Origin: Discostella pseudostelligera
Taxonomy: Eukaryota; Bacillariophyta; Thalassiosirophyceae; Thalassiosirales; Thalassiosiraceae
DNA: 33,120 nt
Direction: 5' to 3'
Assembly: GCA_036940085.1 (NCBI GenBank)
Contig: JALLBK010000529.1
Span: 1-33,120 of the forward strand
The position numbers were made by a program, and so were the translations under genes. The notes below the pieces were generated by a model, which was not told where the DNA came from, made no database searches, and saw nothing but the letters and a program-made list of their open reading frames with translations. Each line of letters starts with the position of its first letter. Within the stretch, counting starts at the first letter, position 1. Below, piece after piece: positions 21,201 to 30,579 of the stretch.

Positions 21201-21372
21201 CGCTAACTCGACATGTTCATCTGCGATCGACAAACAGGATATCAACCGTCTCTTGCTCCAGCTGTTTTGGTCGTCAAGACGAATGGCAAGAAATGCAGTT
21301 CCCAAGCACCACTTTTTCAGCTCGTCGGAGCCGATTCGAGGGTCGCCTTTTCATCTTACTGTCACTCGGTAA
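15294..21372 (+). CDS. Secreted EGF/Calx-beta/filamin-repeat/PA14 protein (1883 aa)
   Basis: Predicted exons: 15294-16205, 16294-16599, 16680-17504, 17588-20667, 20757-21150, 21238-21372. Introns are 88, 80, 83, 89 and 87 bp, all GT-AG and phase-consistent; the first acceptor is the weakest call. Order: signal peptide (1-22, MTMKCTRIVIAALLILHPTSSA); two EGF-like units (about 82-172) and a CxxC-rich unit (to about 232); Calx-beta (about 321-440, ending TIIDDDAP); nine filamin-type Ig repeats, most closing with a GSPF or SPF strand (for example 1148, 1517, 1875); PA14-type domains near 541-675, 1260-1399 and 1735-1868. Each PA14 lies inside a filamin repeat, before its last strand. No membrane anchor is visible at the C-terminus (HLTVTR). 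The protein is probably extracellular and adhesive or glycan-binding. The start ATG has A at -3. The ligand and role are unknown. Confidence 0.85.
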
Positions 21373-21575
21373 AGATTGGAGGTTCTCGTTGTTTCGTTGG
21401 TAACTCATCAGCATCGTAAACGATAAGGGTCCTCGTCGTTTGGTCCAAAGTGATATCGTAGCCTATTTCAGATTTATTCATTTGGGTGAACGTTTCACTT
21501 GGTAGATGATGTCGGGTAAATATTTTTAATTTCAGCGGCAGAAAAATATTAGCTCTCCAAATCGTCACCGTCGTC

Positions 21576-22949
21576 ATGCCAAAGAAGGAAACGAGCAAGG
21601 TCAAGGAGGGAGAAAAGCAATCGGGGATCCCAGCAGAATGGATTGGTAAGTCAGTTGAAGAACTCGGGTCATTGGTTGTTCAGTGCGAATGCGATCTAGT
21701 GGCAGGATGCAAGTCACGAAACTTGGCCCAAGTCGAGCACAGTTCGATTCAGTCCTACTACGATGTTACAAGGCAAGACATTCGCGAACTCGAAATGCAG
21801 ATAGAGAAGAAGAATTTGGAGATTGAAAACGTTGAAGACGAAAATATGACGGAGCTTCGCGTCTACAAACAAAAGGCCTATTTCATTAAGTATTGCCATG
21901 ATAGCAAGGTGAAGGAAGCACTCGATGCTCATGATGCAAAAACGAAGAATGCCGTGTCTGAACATGCCCGGAGGGTAGAGAGTTTAGAAGATGTCAAAAC
22001 GAGCATGAGAAACGAGTTGGTTGGTACCGAACCTGAGCAATCGCATGATATTAACAACTGTCAGCAGAACAACGGTGATCTTGCACTAATAAGTGCCAAA
22101 TTAGAAGCTGATGTCGACGAGTTCCAGAAAAAGTGTGATGAGCAACTGTGTGAGCTTGAGCAAGAGCTAGATTCGCGACGTACAGCCGAGATAAAGATCG
22201 TAGATGACATTAAAGAATCTCACGTGCGTGATTTGTTGGAAGCACACCAGCGTCGGTGGAACGAAATGCGTTCACATTTTGCAGGGGTGGAACGGCAGCA
22301 GGTTATTGACATTGAAGACCTTGAAGCCGAAATTCGAAGGCTCAATAAAGCAGCGATTGAACATGCAACATCAACTAGCCAACTGAAAGCCTGCAATGAG
22401 CGATGCAATGAAGAACTCAAAGCGTGTTCTGAAAGGATTGGCACCTTGAAATGTAGCACGAAAGACAAGGTCAAAAATGCCACTTCACTTCAAACTACAA
22501 ACTTACGGCTATCGGCAGCCAACAAGGCGATTAATGAAGCAAGGAAACGATACAAACAGCTACAGGATAAATTTGATGTGATAGAAGCTGAAAGAAACTG
22601 CTTCCGAGATGGCTCCCACGCTGCTACTTCGGAAGCAACGAAGCCTAACAAAGCAAAGCGAGCCATGCTAGAAGATGAATTGAAAAGCCAAAGTGACACA
22701 AATGTCGTCATCGATCAGCACCTTCAACACACAATAAGCTCGGCTGGACTTGACAAGGACAAGTCGAACGTATTAATTGCCAACATGCATAATTCAATTG
22801 AAAAAAGCAATACAGAACTGGAGAATTTGAACCTTGCTATTGCCGACGCTACGGATTCGTACAACAAATTATTGAAGTCGAGCCGTTTGGAGTTGCTCAG
22901 TCTCGGTGTCTCCAAAGCTCGAGTCGATTCAATAGGAACAGCACTCTAG
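21576..22949 (+). CDS. DRC4: Dynein regulatory complex subunit 4 (DRC4/GAS8 family)
   Basis: This 457-aa protein is coiled-coil almost throughout. It aligns with the GAS8/DRC4 family (about 480 aa), a structural subunit of the nexin-dynein regulatory complex that links outer doublets in motile axonemes. The family-typical segment is clear near residues 60-105: YYDVTRQDIRELEMQIEKK, then ELRVYKQKA, corresponding to the conserved FWEITR...EIKVYKQK of GAS8. A second conserved stretch is CSTKDKVKNATSL followed by LQDKFDVIEAERN. The N-terminus (MPKKETSKVKEGEK) is Lys-rich as in homologues. There are no introns. It starts 203 bp after the upstream secreted-protein gene on the same strand. The GAS8 assignment is by eye; the alternative is another coiled-coil axonemal protein. 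Confidence 0.8.
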   Translation: MPKKETSKVKEGEKQSGIPAEWIGKSVEELGSLVVQCECDLVAGCKSRNLAQVEHSSIQSYYDVTRQDIRELEMQIEKKNLEIENVEDENMTELRVYKQKAYFIKYCHDSKVKEALDAHDAKTKNAVSEHARRVESLEDVKTSMRNELVGTEPEQSHDINNCQQNNGDLALISAKLEADVDEFQKKCDEQLCELEQELDSRRTAEIKIVDDIKESHVRDLLEAHQRRWNEMRSHFAGVERQQVIDIEDLEAEIRRLNKAAIEHATSTSQLKACNERCNEELKACSERIGTLKCSTKDKVKNATSLQTTNLRLSAANKAINEARKRYKQLQDKFDVIEAERNCFRDGSHAATSEATKPNKAKRAMLEDELKSQSDTNVVIDQHLQHTISSAGLDKDKSNVLIANMHNSIEKSNTELENLNLAIADATDSYNKLLKSSRLELLSLGVSKARVDSIGTAL

Positions 22950-23203
22950 AATGAGACTGACTTGGGTATCGAACGGTGAGCGAAGGTCTGGTGTCGAGCT
23001 TCGACGATGCTGCTCCGGGTGCACTGAGACGAATGTGGTGACAAATTAATAAATGAATTCTTTGCATGTTCAGTTCTCTCTAAATTAAAGTAGAGAATTA
23101 TTCGCACATGTAGTGATACAACAATCCCTTCACCAACTGCAAACAAAAAGTGTCGCGTGTCTCTAAGGAGTAGAGATTGCTCGGAGAATATTTAATATCG
23201 TGT
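22950..23203. other. Convergent intergenic region
   Basis: This 254-bp stretch lies between the stops of DRC4 (plus) and the PX-domain gene (minus). It is AT-rich, and I see no gene or repeat in it. It should hold both 3' UTRs. Confidence 0.5.
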
Positions 23204-26070
23204 TCAACCCTTGGTGTTCAATTTGCTAGACTCCGATGAATTAACTCCAACGAAGTCACGTAGAATCTGGGGGTTCGAGCTTTCGAACAAAATATCGTGA
23301 AGAAATCGTTCTAATAAGAAGACCTTGAGCGAGAGATATCCAGCGTCGAGGCATCGGTACCATCTTTGTCTCTTCTTGAGTAATTTCCTACGAAAGAAGA
23401 GATCGATCAATTGAAATTGTTGGATTCATGTTAGATGTCAGCACAACGACATGTCTGCAAGAATGATAGCAACAGTATCGACAGACCTACCAGCTCGTAA
23501 TGGCATTCGGCAGAATCTCAACATCATGATCGTCCGTAACCGACAGTGGATTAAGACCCGTAACCACAGCCGCACAGCTCTCCGAATGTCCATGCGTTAC
23601 CTTTCGGCTTAATTCCGAAAAATCCGAGTATCGCTTCCACACACCCACGGTATTGCGAAAGTTGCCATCGCAGAAGATGACAAGGAATTGTGCGTATTTG
23701 CCAAGCTTTTTAGACTGAGTAGAAGTAGTAGACGATTGTGTGAGATCAGTGCACAAGTAATGGAAAGAGATTCAAGCCATTGTGAAATGATACGTTCAAA
23801 TAATAGAATCTCACCTCAACAACGCGATAACTTGCAATCGAAATGCTAACCGTATCAATCCCATCCAGCTGCTCTCCTTTATCATTCACCCGTGGAAAAC
23901 TCTTGCTCACCGTCGTACCAAATACATTATCACCTCGTACTACCACAGTCAAATCATTATCATTCCCAACGCCCTTCACTTTCTTATTCACCCAAGTATG
24001 ATGATGATGATGCGGTCCCAATGTCTTGAGATTGTAATCCTTCGGTCGATTGGGGTCAAAGTACATTTCGACGGCACCATTGACATTCAAATGTTGATTC
24101 AATGTCGCCTCGGCAACATCGGCCTGGGCTGCCTTGACGGAAGCTGGGTCAGCGCCGACGGCGTGATCATCGCCGACATTCTTCAAGTTGAATGGTGCCG
24201 CGAGATTGTAATTGGACAAGTTGGCACCTCCTGGACCGCCATCATCGGCGTATCGATCATCATTAAATGGCGATATCGATATGGGTGTGGAACTACACAC
24301 ATACATTGCGATATGTCGTTGACGTGTGTGCAGAAGGATTGGTGAGAATGCAAATAAAAAAAGTTATGACTAATCAATGTAAAAGCAGACTTGTTTCAGA
24401 ACTTACGCCGTCAATACCTCCACCGGTATTTCATACTTGACTTGCGATCTCGCAAAGTTCTGTGCCCACATTTGTTCAAAGAATGCCCGTTCCTCCACTG
24501 GTTGGGGAGGACGATTCCCCGCAGTATGTTTCCATAATTTTTGACTCGATAGGGATTCTTCGAGGACGTAGGTTGGTGCCGTCACGGCCATGGTGTTCAT
24601 TACTGATCAGGATGGAGATGACAAGGTTATCGATATGACATTTTTCCGCGCGGACAAGAGGAGCAACAGTGTTATGGAAGGAGAAGTGTGACATCCCAGA
24701 GGTGGTATGACACACATAAATAACCACATCATGCAACATGCATGACGAGGCGACGACGGCAATGAGGTGGATGTGGTTGAGGTGGATGGGGAATTAATCG
24801 TAGATAGACAAGTGAGGAAACAGTTGGAAAGAGAAAGATTCATCGTCAGTTGAATTGAAGAAATAATGAAATGAGAACACTAATAGTTCAATGACCCGCA
24901 GAGAAAATCGAATGCCAAATGCCACAGTATCAGTTCAAGTTGTTGTTGGGAATTATTCCACACAAGAGAGAGAGAGAGAGAGAGATTCCAACACAGAGAT
25001 TCGATCAAACTCCACCAAAAAACCAAAAAGTAGACAATGACAAAATCTCCCCATACGTTCCCGCCCAATCTACCACCAACAAAGACGAACAATGATGAAC
25101 AACATCATCTTCCTCTTTTCTCTTACTCACCTTCCCGATGTGGATCGACCATAGCCATAACATTCTGCATAACCTCGCTTCCAATATGGAACAATCCCCC
25201 CCTCATTGTCTTTCGATCATTCTTGTTGTTCTTATTGTCGCTATTATTCTTCCCACTATTGCTGTGATCCCCACTGCCATCTTCGTCGCCATTGGCACCA
25301 TTCTTCTTCTTTCCCCCACCGGCACCGCCTGCTCCTCCCCCACCAGTTCCCCCCCCTACGCCTCCTCGCTCTTTGCTACTATTTGTATTACCATCTTGGG
25401 ATGATGATGGTAGAAATGCACTGCTGCCGTCGGCATTGCCATGAACATCTTCAAACCATCCCCAATTGCCTAGTGAGTTGTCACGATCCGAGGTGAAGGA
25501 GGAATCACGTGCGCCACTACCCCTTGCAGCAGCAGCAGCAGCAGCTGCTGCTGCAAGAGCAGAAGCACCATGCCCAGCACTTCCCTCAATCATGGAATCA
25601 TCATTGGACACTTGCCGCTTCATAGTAGCATTCTCCCCTCCCGCGATGATGGTGTCTTTCATGGCCACATCGTCGTCATCTTCATCATCTTCTTCCAAGC
25701 CTCCCCCCTTGGCATCCCCCTCCATCTCGTCGTCGTCATCACAGACATTGTTATTGTCATCTGACAGACTCGAATCCTCCTCTCCCTCCTCATCCCCGCC
25801 ACAGCCACTGCCAGTAGATGAAGATGGACGATGAGAGGTGGCAACCACTGCTGCCGGAACTGCTGCTCCCCCTACTTCATCATCATCCTCATCATCATCA
25901 AATAATTCAAGAGCAGCAGCGGCATCATTGGAGTCAAGCGCGGCGGCGTCGGCGGCATCGTCCTCTGCCATAGTAGTAATTCTAGTTCGTTTCTCGTTAT
26001 TGTTGAACACTAATTGTTGGGAGGATTTCGATGTCATTCGCTTGGCGGAGGATGGTGCATTGGTCGTCAT
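23204..26070 (-). CDS. PX-domain (phosphoinositide-binding) protein
   Basis: Predicted exons, 5' to 3': 26070-25131, 24602-24407, 24292-23815, 23714-23491, 23387-23204 (673 aa). Introns are 528, 114, 100 and 103 bp with matching phases. The C-terminal third is a PX domain: VSISIASYRVVE joined to SKKLGKYAQFLVIFCDG, then VWKRYSDFSELSRKV (the R-Y-x-x-F phosphoinositide motif), and KRQRWYRCLDAGYLSLK with LLERFLHDILFE. PX domains bind membrane phosphoinositides, usually PI3P on endosomes. The N-terminal 313 residues are disordered: Asp/Glu-rich, poly-Ala and poly-Gly, with one NWGWFEDVHG motif. The first exon joins through an unusually long intron. If that link is wrong, the PX protein starts at the ATG at 24600 (359 aa). 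No BAR domain is seen, so it is not a classical sorting nexin. Confidence 0.72.
24967..24984. repeat. (GA)n microsatellite in PX-gene intron
   Basis: This run of about nine GA dinucleotides lies inside the 528-bp first intron (24603-25130) of the PX-domain gene. On the gene strand it reads as a CT tract. Confidence 0.85.
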
Positions 26071-26209
26071 GGTGGCCTCCTGTTAGCTCCTGTTGCTGTT
26101 GCTGCTGCTAGAGTAGTATTTATTGCTTCAAACGACAAACTTCAAAGCATAGCTATCATAGGATGTGTTGTTGCCGCGGTGTATGATTCGTATTTCTAGA
26201 GAATGAAGA

Positions 26210-26227
26210 TCTCTCTCTAGAGAGAGA
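26210..26227. repeat. 18-bp perfect palindrome, (TC)n/(AG)n
   Basis: TCTCTCTCTAGAGAGAGA is its own reverse complement and continues into further AG units to about 26232. It lies about 140 bp upstream of the PX-gene ATG. It could be a GAGA-type element or simply a microsatellite. Confidence 0.7.
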
Positions 26228-26530
26228 GAGAGTGCACCCACCACGCACCATCGTCGTCGTGGACAAGATTTTTTAGTGTCTCTTTTGCCATCTGCTTCCC
26301 ATTCCACACTGGAGGACGCACACACATACAGCGTTCCGGTTCTTTTTCATCCCGAGCGAAGCAAAGGCAACCAAATAATAAACCCGGGGGCCTATTCTTT
26401 TTTTTCCGCCATTTCGCCTGTATCTTCAATCGTCTCACCCTGTCCCACCTACATTTCCCGCCAAAACATATGCGGCGAAAGGCGTGCGCGGACGGACGCG
26501 CCATGCTGTGCAGGACGACGGACAGACCTA

Positions 26531-26611
26531 AAATTGAGAAAGATACTTAACAATATTTAAAATTAATATTTGAAATTGAAAAATGATTTTGAAATTGAAA
26601 AAGATACTTAA
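26531..26611. repeat. 20-bp direct repeat in AT-rich tract
   Basis: Positions 26531-26550 and 26592-26611 are the same 20-mer, AAATTGARAAAGATACTTAA, with one A/G difference. They lie 61 bp apart in an AT-rich patch that also repeats TTTGAAATTGAAAAA-like units. The patch contrasts with the GC-rich flanks. Confidence 0.7.
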
Positions 26612-26863
26612 GAACCACAGCAACACCTCTTGTGAGTGACGCACGATGCCGCCCGCCGCCGAAAACAGCGTCATCGTCGGTGATCGGTGCATTTCAATTT
26701 CACCAATCACCACACCAACATCACCTTGGCCATGGTCAGTCCGAGATAAGTAGTAGGGAGACGCTACCATACCCTGTGGCTCCGACAGAGGCTAATATTC
26801 ATGCTATCTCTCGATCTCTAAAGTGGAATCTTTGTTTCCCGAAGCAAACAACTACAAGCAATA

Positions 26864-28639
26864 ATGAATCTGAAAATGGCAGCCGCGTCCATCGCTGCCA
26901 TGATGGCGACACTGACATCCTCCTCCTCCAAATCGACGACGACAACTTTGGCTTTCTCTCATTCTCGTGGTAGTACCATCGCTGCTGCCGCATCATCGAT
27001 TGCCAGACAACGTTCTGATAAGATGATTGGAGCAGGAGGAGGAGGAGGAGCATTTGTGGCAATGAGATCTGGTGCTGCTCTTCATGGTCGTCATCGACCG
27101 GCAGTTGCCACTACCGTTCATCGAGTGCACAATAACAACAACAACAACAACAACAACAACTTGCATCGTCGATTCTCCACTACTGAAACCAGCATCTCTG
27201 ACCAAGTAGACGAAGCAACAGTAGAAGAAGAAGTAGTAGCAGCAGCAGCAACATCCGCCATTTCCGAAGACGCCATCCTCTCCAATCTCCAATCACCCTT
27301 CCTCCAAACCATGCGCGATCGTGGCTTCTTATTCCAATGCACCAATCTTGCCGAACTCGATTCACTCCTAACCACCGCCACATCCAACAATAAATCCATC
27401 TCTGCCTATCTTGGCTTTGACGCTACTGCCGACTCACTCCATGTAGGCTCCTTACTTCAAATTATGATATTACGACATTATCAACAATGTGGTCATCGAC
27501 CAATTGTGCTTATTGGTGGTGGGACAAGTAAAGTCGGTGATCCTACCGGGAAGGATGAAAGTCGGTTATTGCTTACGGATGAGATTATTAAGAAGAATAC
27601 CGAGGGGATATCCAAAGTCTTTCAAAAGTTCTTGTCGTTTGCTCCTCTGCCCAACGATGAGGAAGGCAAGAGGGAGAATGGTGGTAGTGGCAGTAGTACA
27701 ATCGACGCTATCATGGTCAACAATGACACCTGGCTCTCCTCCCTCAAATACCTCCAATTCCTCCGTGATTACGGCACCCACTTCACCATCAACCGTATGC
27801 TCTCCTTCGAATCGGTAAAGCAACGTTTACAGCGCGAAGCGCCCTTTAGCTTCCTTGAATTTAATTATATGATATTGCAAGCGTATGATTTCTTGGAATT
27901 GTATCGTCGTCATGATGCGAGATTGCAATTGGGTGGATCCGATCAATGGGGGAATATGATTAGCGGTGTCGAATTGGGACGACGTGTCGATTCGGCACAA
28001 TTGTATGCATTAACGGCTCCATTGATTACTACAAGCGATGGAAAGAAAATGGGTAAGACTGCCGGAGGTGCTATTTGGTTAAATTCCGATCGATTGAGCG
28101 AATATGACTATTGGCAATTTTGGAGGAATACCAATGATGAGGATGTTATACGCTTTTTGAAATTGTTTACGGAATTACCATTGGAGGAAATTAAGGTTAT
28201 GGAAATGTGGAAGGGTGCAGATGTGAATAAGGCCAAGAGATTGTTGGCTGATGAGGCTACGGCATTGTTGCATGGACGAGAGTGTTTGAAGGGAATTCAT
28301 GACACTATTGATAATATGTTTGGTGGCGGAGGAGGTGGTGACGGAGATGGCATGGCATCGACTGAGGGGTTGACTCGGACATACGTGAGTGATGCTGATT
28401 TGGAAAGTGGTGGTAGTGGTGGTGGTGTAAAGGTTGTCGACTTGTTCGTGCAGCTCGGACTAGCCTCGAGTAAGAAGGAGGCACGTCGTTTAATTCAGGG
28501 GGGTGGAGCGAAGATGAATGAAGAGAAAATTACCGATGAGAATGCCATTTTGGATACAACTGCCTTTGGATCGAAGAATGAGGTTACGTTGCGTGCGGGG
28601 AAGAAGAGGGCGGGTGTCGTCGAGTTGAAGAATAAGTAA
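26864..28639 (+). CDS. Tyrosyl-tRNA synthetase, organellar (bacterial type)
   Basis: This enzyme charges tRNA-Tyr in plastid and/or mitochondrion. The class I core is intact: GFDATADSLHVGSLLQI carries the HIGH-type motif (H193-VGS), GGGTSKVGDPTGK follows, QLGGSDQWGNM is the tyrosine-binding segment, and KKMGKT (K395-T399) is the KMSKS equivalent, the GK form usual in bacterial TyrRS. The C-terminus has an S4 RNA-binding domain (about 528-570, LGLASSKKEARRLIQGGG), which also marks the bacterial type. The N-terminal about 140 residues are a presequence with Ser/Thr/Ala-rich and poly-Asn runs. TLAFSHS near residue 38 could be a plastid signal-cleavage site with Phe at +1 as in diatoms. At 591 aa it is longer than the roughly 420 of bacterial enzymes because of the presequence and Gly-rich inserts. 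It is a single exon. Compartment is inferred. Confidence 0.93.
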   Translation: MNLKMAAASIAAMMATLTSSSSKSTTTTLAFSHSRGSTIAAAASSIARQRSDKMIGAGGGGGAFVAMRSGAALHGRHRPAVATTVHRVHNNNNNNNNNNLHRRFSTTETSISDQVDEATVEEEVVAAAATSAISEDAILSNLQSPFLQTMRDRGFLFQCTNLAELDSLLTTATSNNKSISAYLGFDATADSLHVGSLLQIMILRHYQQCGHRPIVLIGGGTSKVGDPTGKDESRLLLTDEIIKKNTEGISKVFQKFLSFAPLPNDEEGKRENGGSGSSTIDAIMVNNDTWLSSLKYLQFLRDYGTHFTINRMLSFESVKQRLQREAPFSFLEFNYMILQAYDFLELYRRHDARLQLGGSDQWGNMISGVELGRRVDSAQLYALTAPLITTSDGKKMGKTAGGAIWLNSDRLSEYDYWQFWRNTNDEDVIRFLKLFTELPLEEIKVMEMWKGADVNKAKRLLADEATALLHGRECLKGIHDTIDNMFGGGGGGDGDGMASTEGLTRTYVSDADLESGGSGGGVKVVDLFVQLGLASSKKEARRLIQGGGAKMNEEKITDENAILDTTAFGSKNEVTLRAGKKRAGVVELKNK

Positions 28640-28716
28640 GAAAGGGTATTAATTATTAATGGCGTGGTGTCATGCTCATTGCCCACGATGCTTATCATAG
28701 TAGTACACCTATCGGA

Positions 28717-30579
28717 TTAATCTGCTGTAGCAATTGTTGATCCACCAAACGAATTCGAATTCACCACATACAACCCACCATGATCTTCATCGCAGTGTTG
28801 TCCTGCCTCAATGACAAGTTTCAATGTTTCGCTCACAGACGGGAGAGAGGCGCCACAGAGGATCTTTTCACGAATGTTTTGTAAGGAGAGTGATTTTCTG
28901 AGCGGGTTATGCCGCTCGTTAGTGGAGCGGGTGGTGGATGGTGCTAGTCTGCATGCATCGGTGGCTGCTGCTGCTAATGCGGCTGCTGATGCTCCTGTGG
29001 ATCTTCGTGGGTTGATGCGGTTGATTTTATGAGAGGCGTACTGCTCCCTTCCTTCCAACCTCATCGAAGCTGCTTGATATAATGTTGGTGCAATCTCCTC
29101 CCTCATCTGAGAATGCTCTGACATTACATCATTGTTCTTTCTCGTCGTGGGTGAATTGTTGGATATTGTGGAAGCGAATAACGATCGTTTCATCTTGAAC
29201 CAACTACTGTCTCTATCCTTGCTCTCCTTCTCGACACTCTCTTTGCCATTCCCTTCATCGTTTTCATCATCATGGTTTATTATCGAAGCGGGAGCAAAGC
29301 TATGTCCATGTTCCCATGTACTCTCAATGTAATGACATTGTTGCTCCATCTTTTTAGAATGTTGAATGTTTAGAACACGGATTCTCTCTACTCGAACAAA
29401 TAGTGCTGCATCGTTTGTGAATTGCACAGCTTCTGTGTGTTGTTGTTGTTGATGTTGTATATGTTGTTGCATCTTCTCGTCCTCATGCTTCTCGTCATCA
29501 GGAGCAGCACTGTGAAAGGTGAATGTTTCGTCTTTCTTTCGTATTGGTAGAACGGCAACTTTGCCACCTGGTCTACCACATGATAGTGATGATGTTGTTG
29601 AAGACTCGTTATCGTTAGCGTTATGCAATTCAGTTGGTGGGAGCTTTAAATGTGCAATTCCATAATGATGGATAGTAGTTGATGGCGGTGATGGTGGTGT
29701 TGGTGGAGGTGGTAACCGATGATCATGTTGCGTGTTCTCCTCATCCAAAGCAAAGGAGTCTTTGTCGAGTGTATCATTCTCATCCAGCCCACAATCATGA
29801 TTACCATTGACGCATGATATTGCATGTCGATCATCAGGAGTGGAGGGTGTGACGGTAACACAAACGTGAAACTCAATTACATCTGGTAATGCTGCAATTG
29901 TCGGTGTAGGTGATGGTGGAATTTCTGAAACAGCACCAGTTTCACATTCATCCTCATCCTTGGAAGAAGGAGAAAGATTATTCGATATTGTTGTTGACGA
30001 TGATGGAAGCATGATTTCAAGATGTGGAACAACAATGGTAATAATTGGCGACACTTGTTCATTGTTGGTTTCTTCATTGTTCGACGAGGCATCGTTGTTG
30101 TTGCTGTTATCGGCATCATGCACTTCCTCCTCATCATCATCATCGATTCCCCAATGTAGCACAATTTCAACCAAACTCTTGTTCTTATCACGTGCATCGT
30201 TTCTATAGTCTAAAATTGTAACTGTATCCTCCTTTGATTTCACCGTTAACAAATTCCCCTCATGTAATGGAAACAATGTCGAATATTGTGGGCAGGAGAC
30301 AGACACAGATTCGGGTGGGAAGGTGGTACGAAAGCCAGCATGGGCGGAGATTATTAGGGTTATTGGATGTTGATAATATGGTGATGATGATACCGATGAC
30401 GCAGCGAGGTCGTTGTTGCCAATGCTGTTGTTGACGCTGTCGCTATTCTTCTGGTGATCATGCTGGTTGCATCCGCCTACTACATTGTCGGCCGACAACA
30501 ATGACGAAATTAGAATGCCCTCGAGAGATAGAACCGTCACCCGGAGCAGGTCGACATTATCAGCAGAATGGATCGTCAT
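28717..30579 (-). CDS. Unrecognised 620-aa protein, possibly C2-like N-terminus
   Basis: I do not recognise this protein. It is a long single-exon ORF starting at the first ATG (30579). The N-terminus begins with a strand-like LLRVTVLSLEGILI followed by alternating hydrophobic segments (ITLIISAHAGF, SLVEIVLHWGI, EFHVCVTVTPS, FVRVERIRVLNIQ) separated by Asp/Asn/Ser-rich runs. That pattern would suit a beta-sandwich such as a C2 or NT-C2 domain with expanded loops, but this is a guess. The C-terminal 170 residues are basic and helical with a poly-Ala patch and a SLSLQNIREKILCGASLPSV segment. No signal peptide or membrane helix is seen. Coding nature is supported by length and by non-repetitive hydrophobic strands between the low-complexity runs. 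Confidence 0.7.
   Translation of the reverse strand: MTIHSADNVDLLRVTVLSLEGILISSLLSADNVVGGCNQHDHQKNSDSVNNSIGNNDLAASSVSSSPYYQHPITLIISAHAGFRTTFPPESVSVSCPQYSTLFPLHEGNLLTVKSKEDTVTILDYRNDARDKNKSLVEIVLHWGIDDDDEEEVHDADNSNNNDASSNNEETNNEQVSPIITIVVPHLEIMLPSSSTTISNNLSPSSKDEDECETGAVSEIPPSPTPTIAALPDVIEFHVCVTVTPSTPDDRHAISCVNGNHDCGLDENDTLDKDSFALDEENTQHDHRLPPPPTPPSPPSTTIHHYGIAHLKLPPTELHNANDNESSTTSSLSCGRPGGKVAVLPIRKKDETFTFHSAAPDDEKHEDEKMQQHIQHQQQQHTEAVQFTNDAALFVRVERIRVLNIQHSKKMEQQCHYIESTWEHGHSFAPASIINHDDENDEGNGKESVEKESKDRDSSWFKMKRSLFASTISNNSPTTRKNNDVMSEHSQMREEIAPTLYQAASMRLEGREQYASHKINRINPRRSTGASAAALAAAATDACRLAPSTTRSTNERHNPLRKSLSLQNIREKILCGASLPSVSETLKLVIEAGQHCDEDHGGLYVVNSNSFGGSTIATAD

Larger units (their letters stand above)
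26071..26863. promoter_or_regulatory. Bidirectional promoter region of PX gene and tyrosyl-tRNA synthetase
   Basis: This 793-bp region separates two divergent start codons. Contents are an 18-bp perfect palindrome of (TC)n/(AG)n at 26210-26227, TTTCCCGCC at 26454-26462 with a related TTTTCCGCC at 26402-26410, and a direct repeat at 26531/26592. TTTCCCGCC is shared with the COQ2 promoter. No core promoter element was assigned. Confidence 0.45.

Noticed and set aside
21373..21575. Further exon of the PA14/filamin gene after the GTAAAG at 21369
   Set aside because: The filamin fold is already complete (GSPFHLTVTR), an in-frame TAA follows, and no downstream frame continues a recognisable domain before DRC4 starts.
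25466..25834. Plus-strand ORF with poly-Ser and poly-Ala
   Set aside because: It is an antisense reading of the acidic/Ala-rich first exon of the PX gene.
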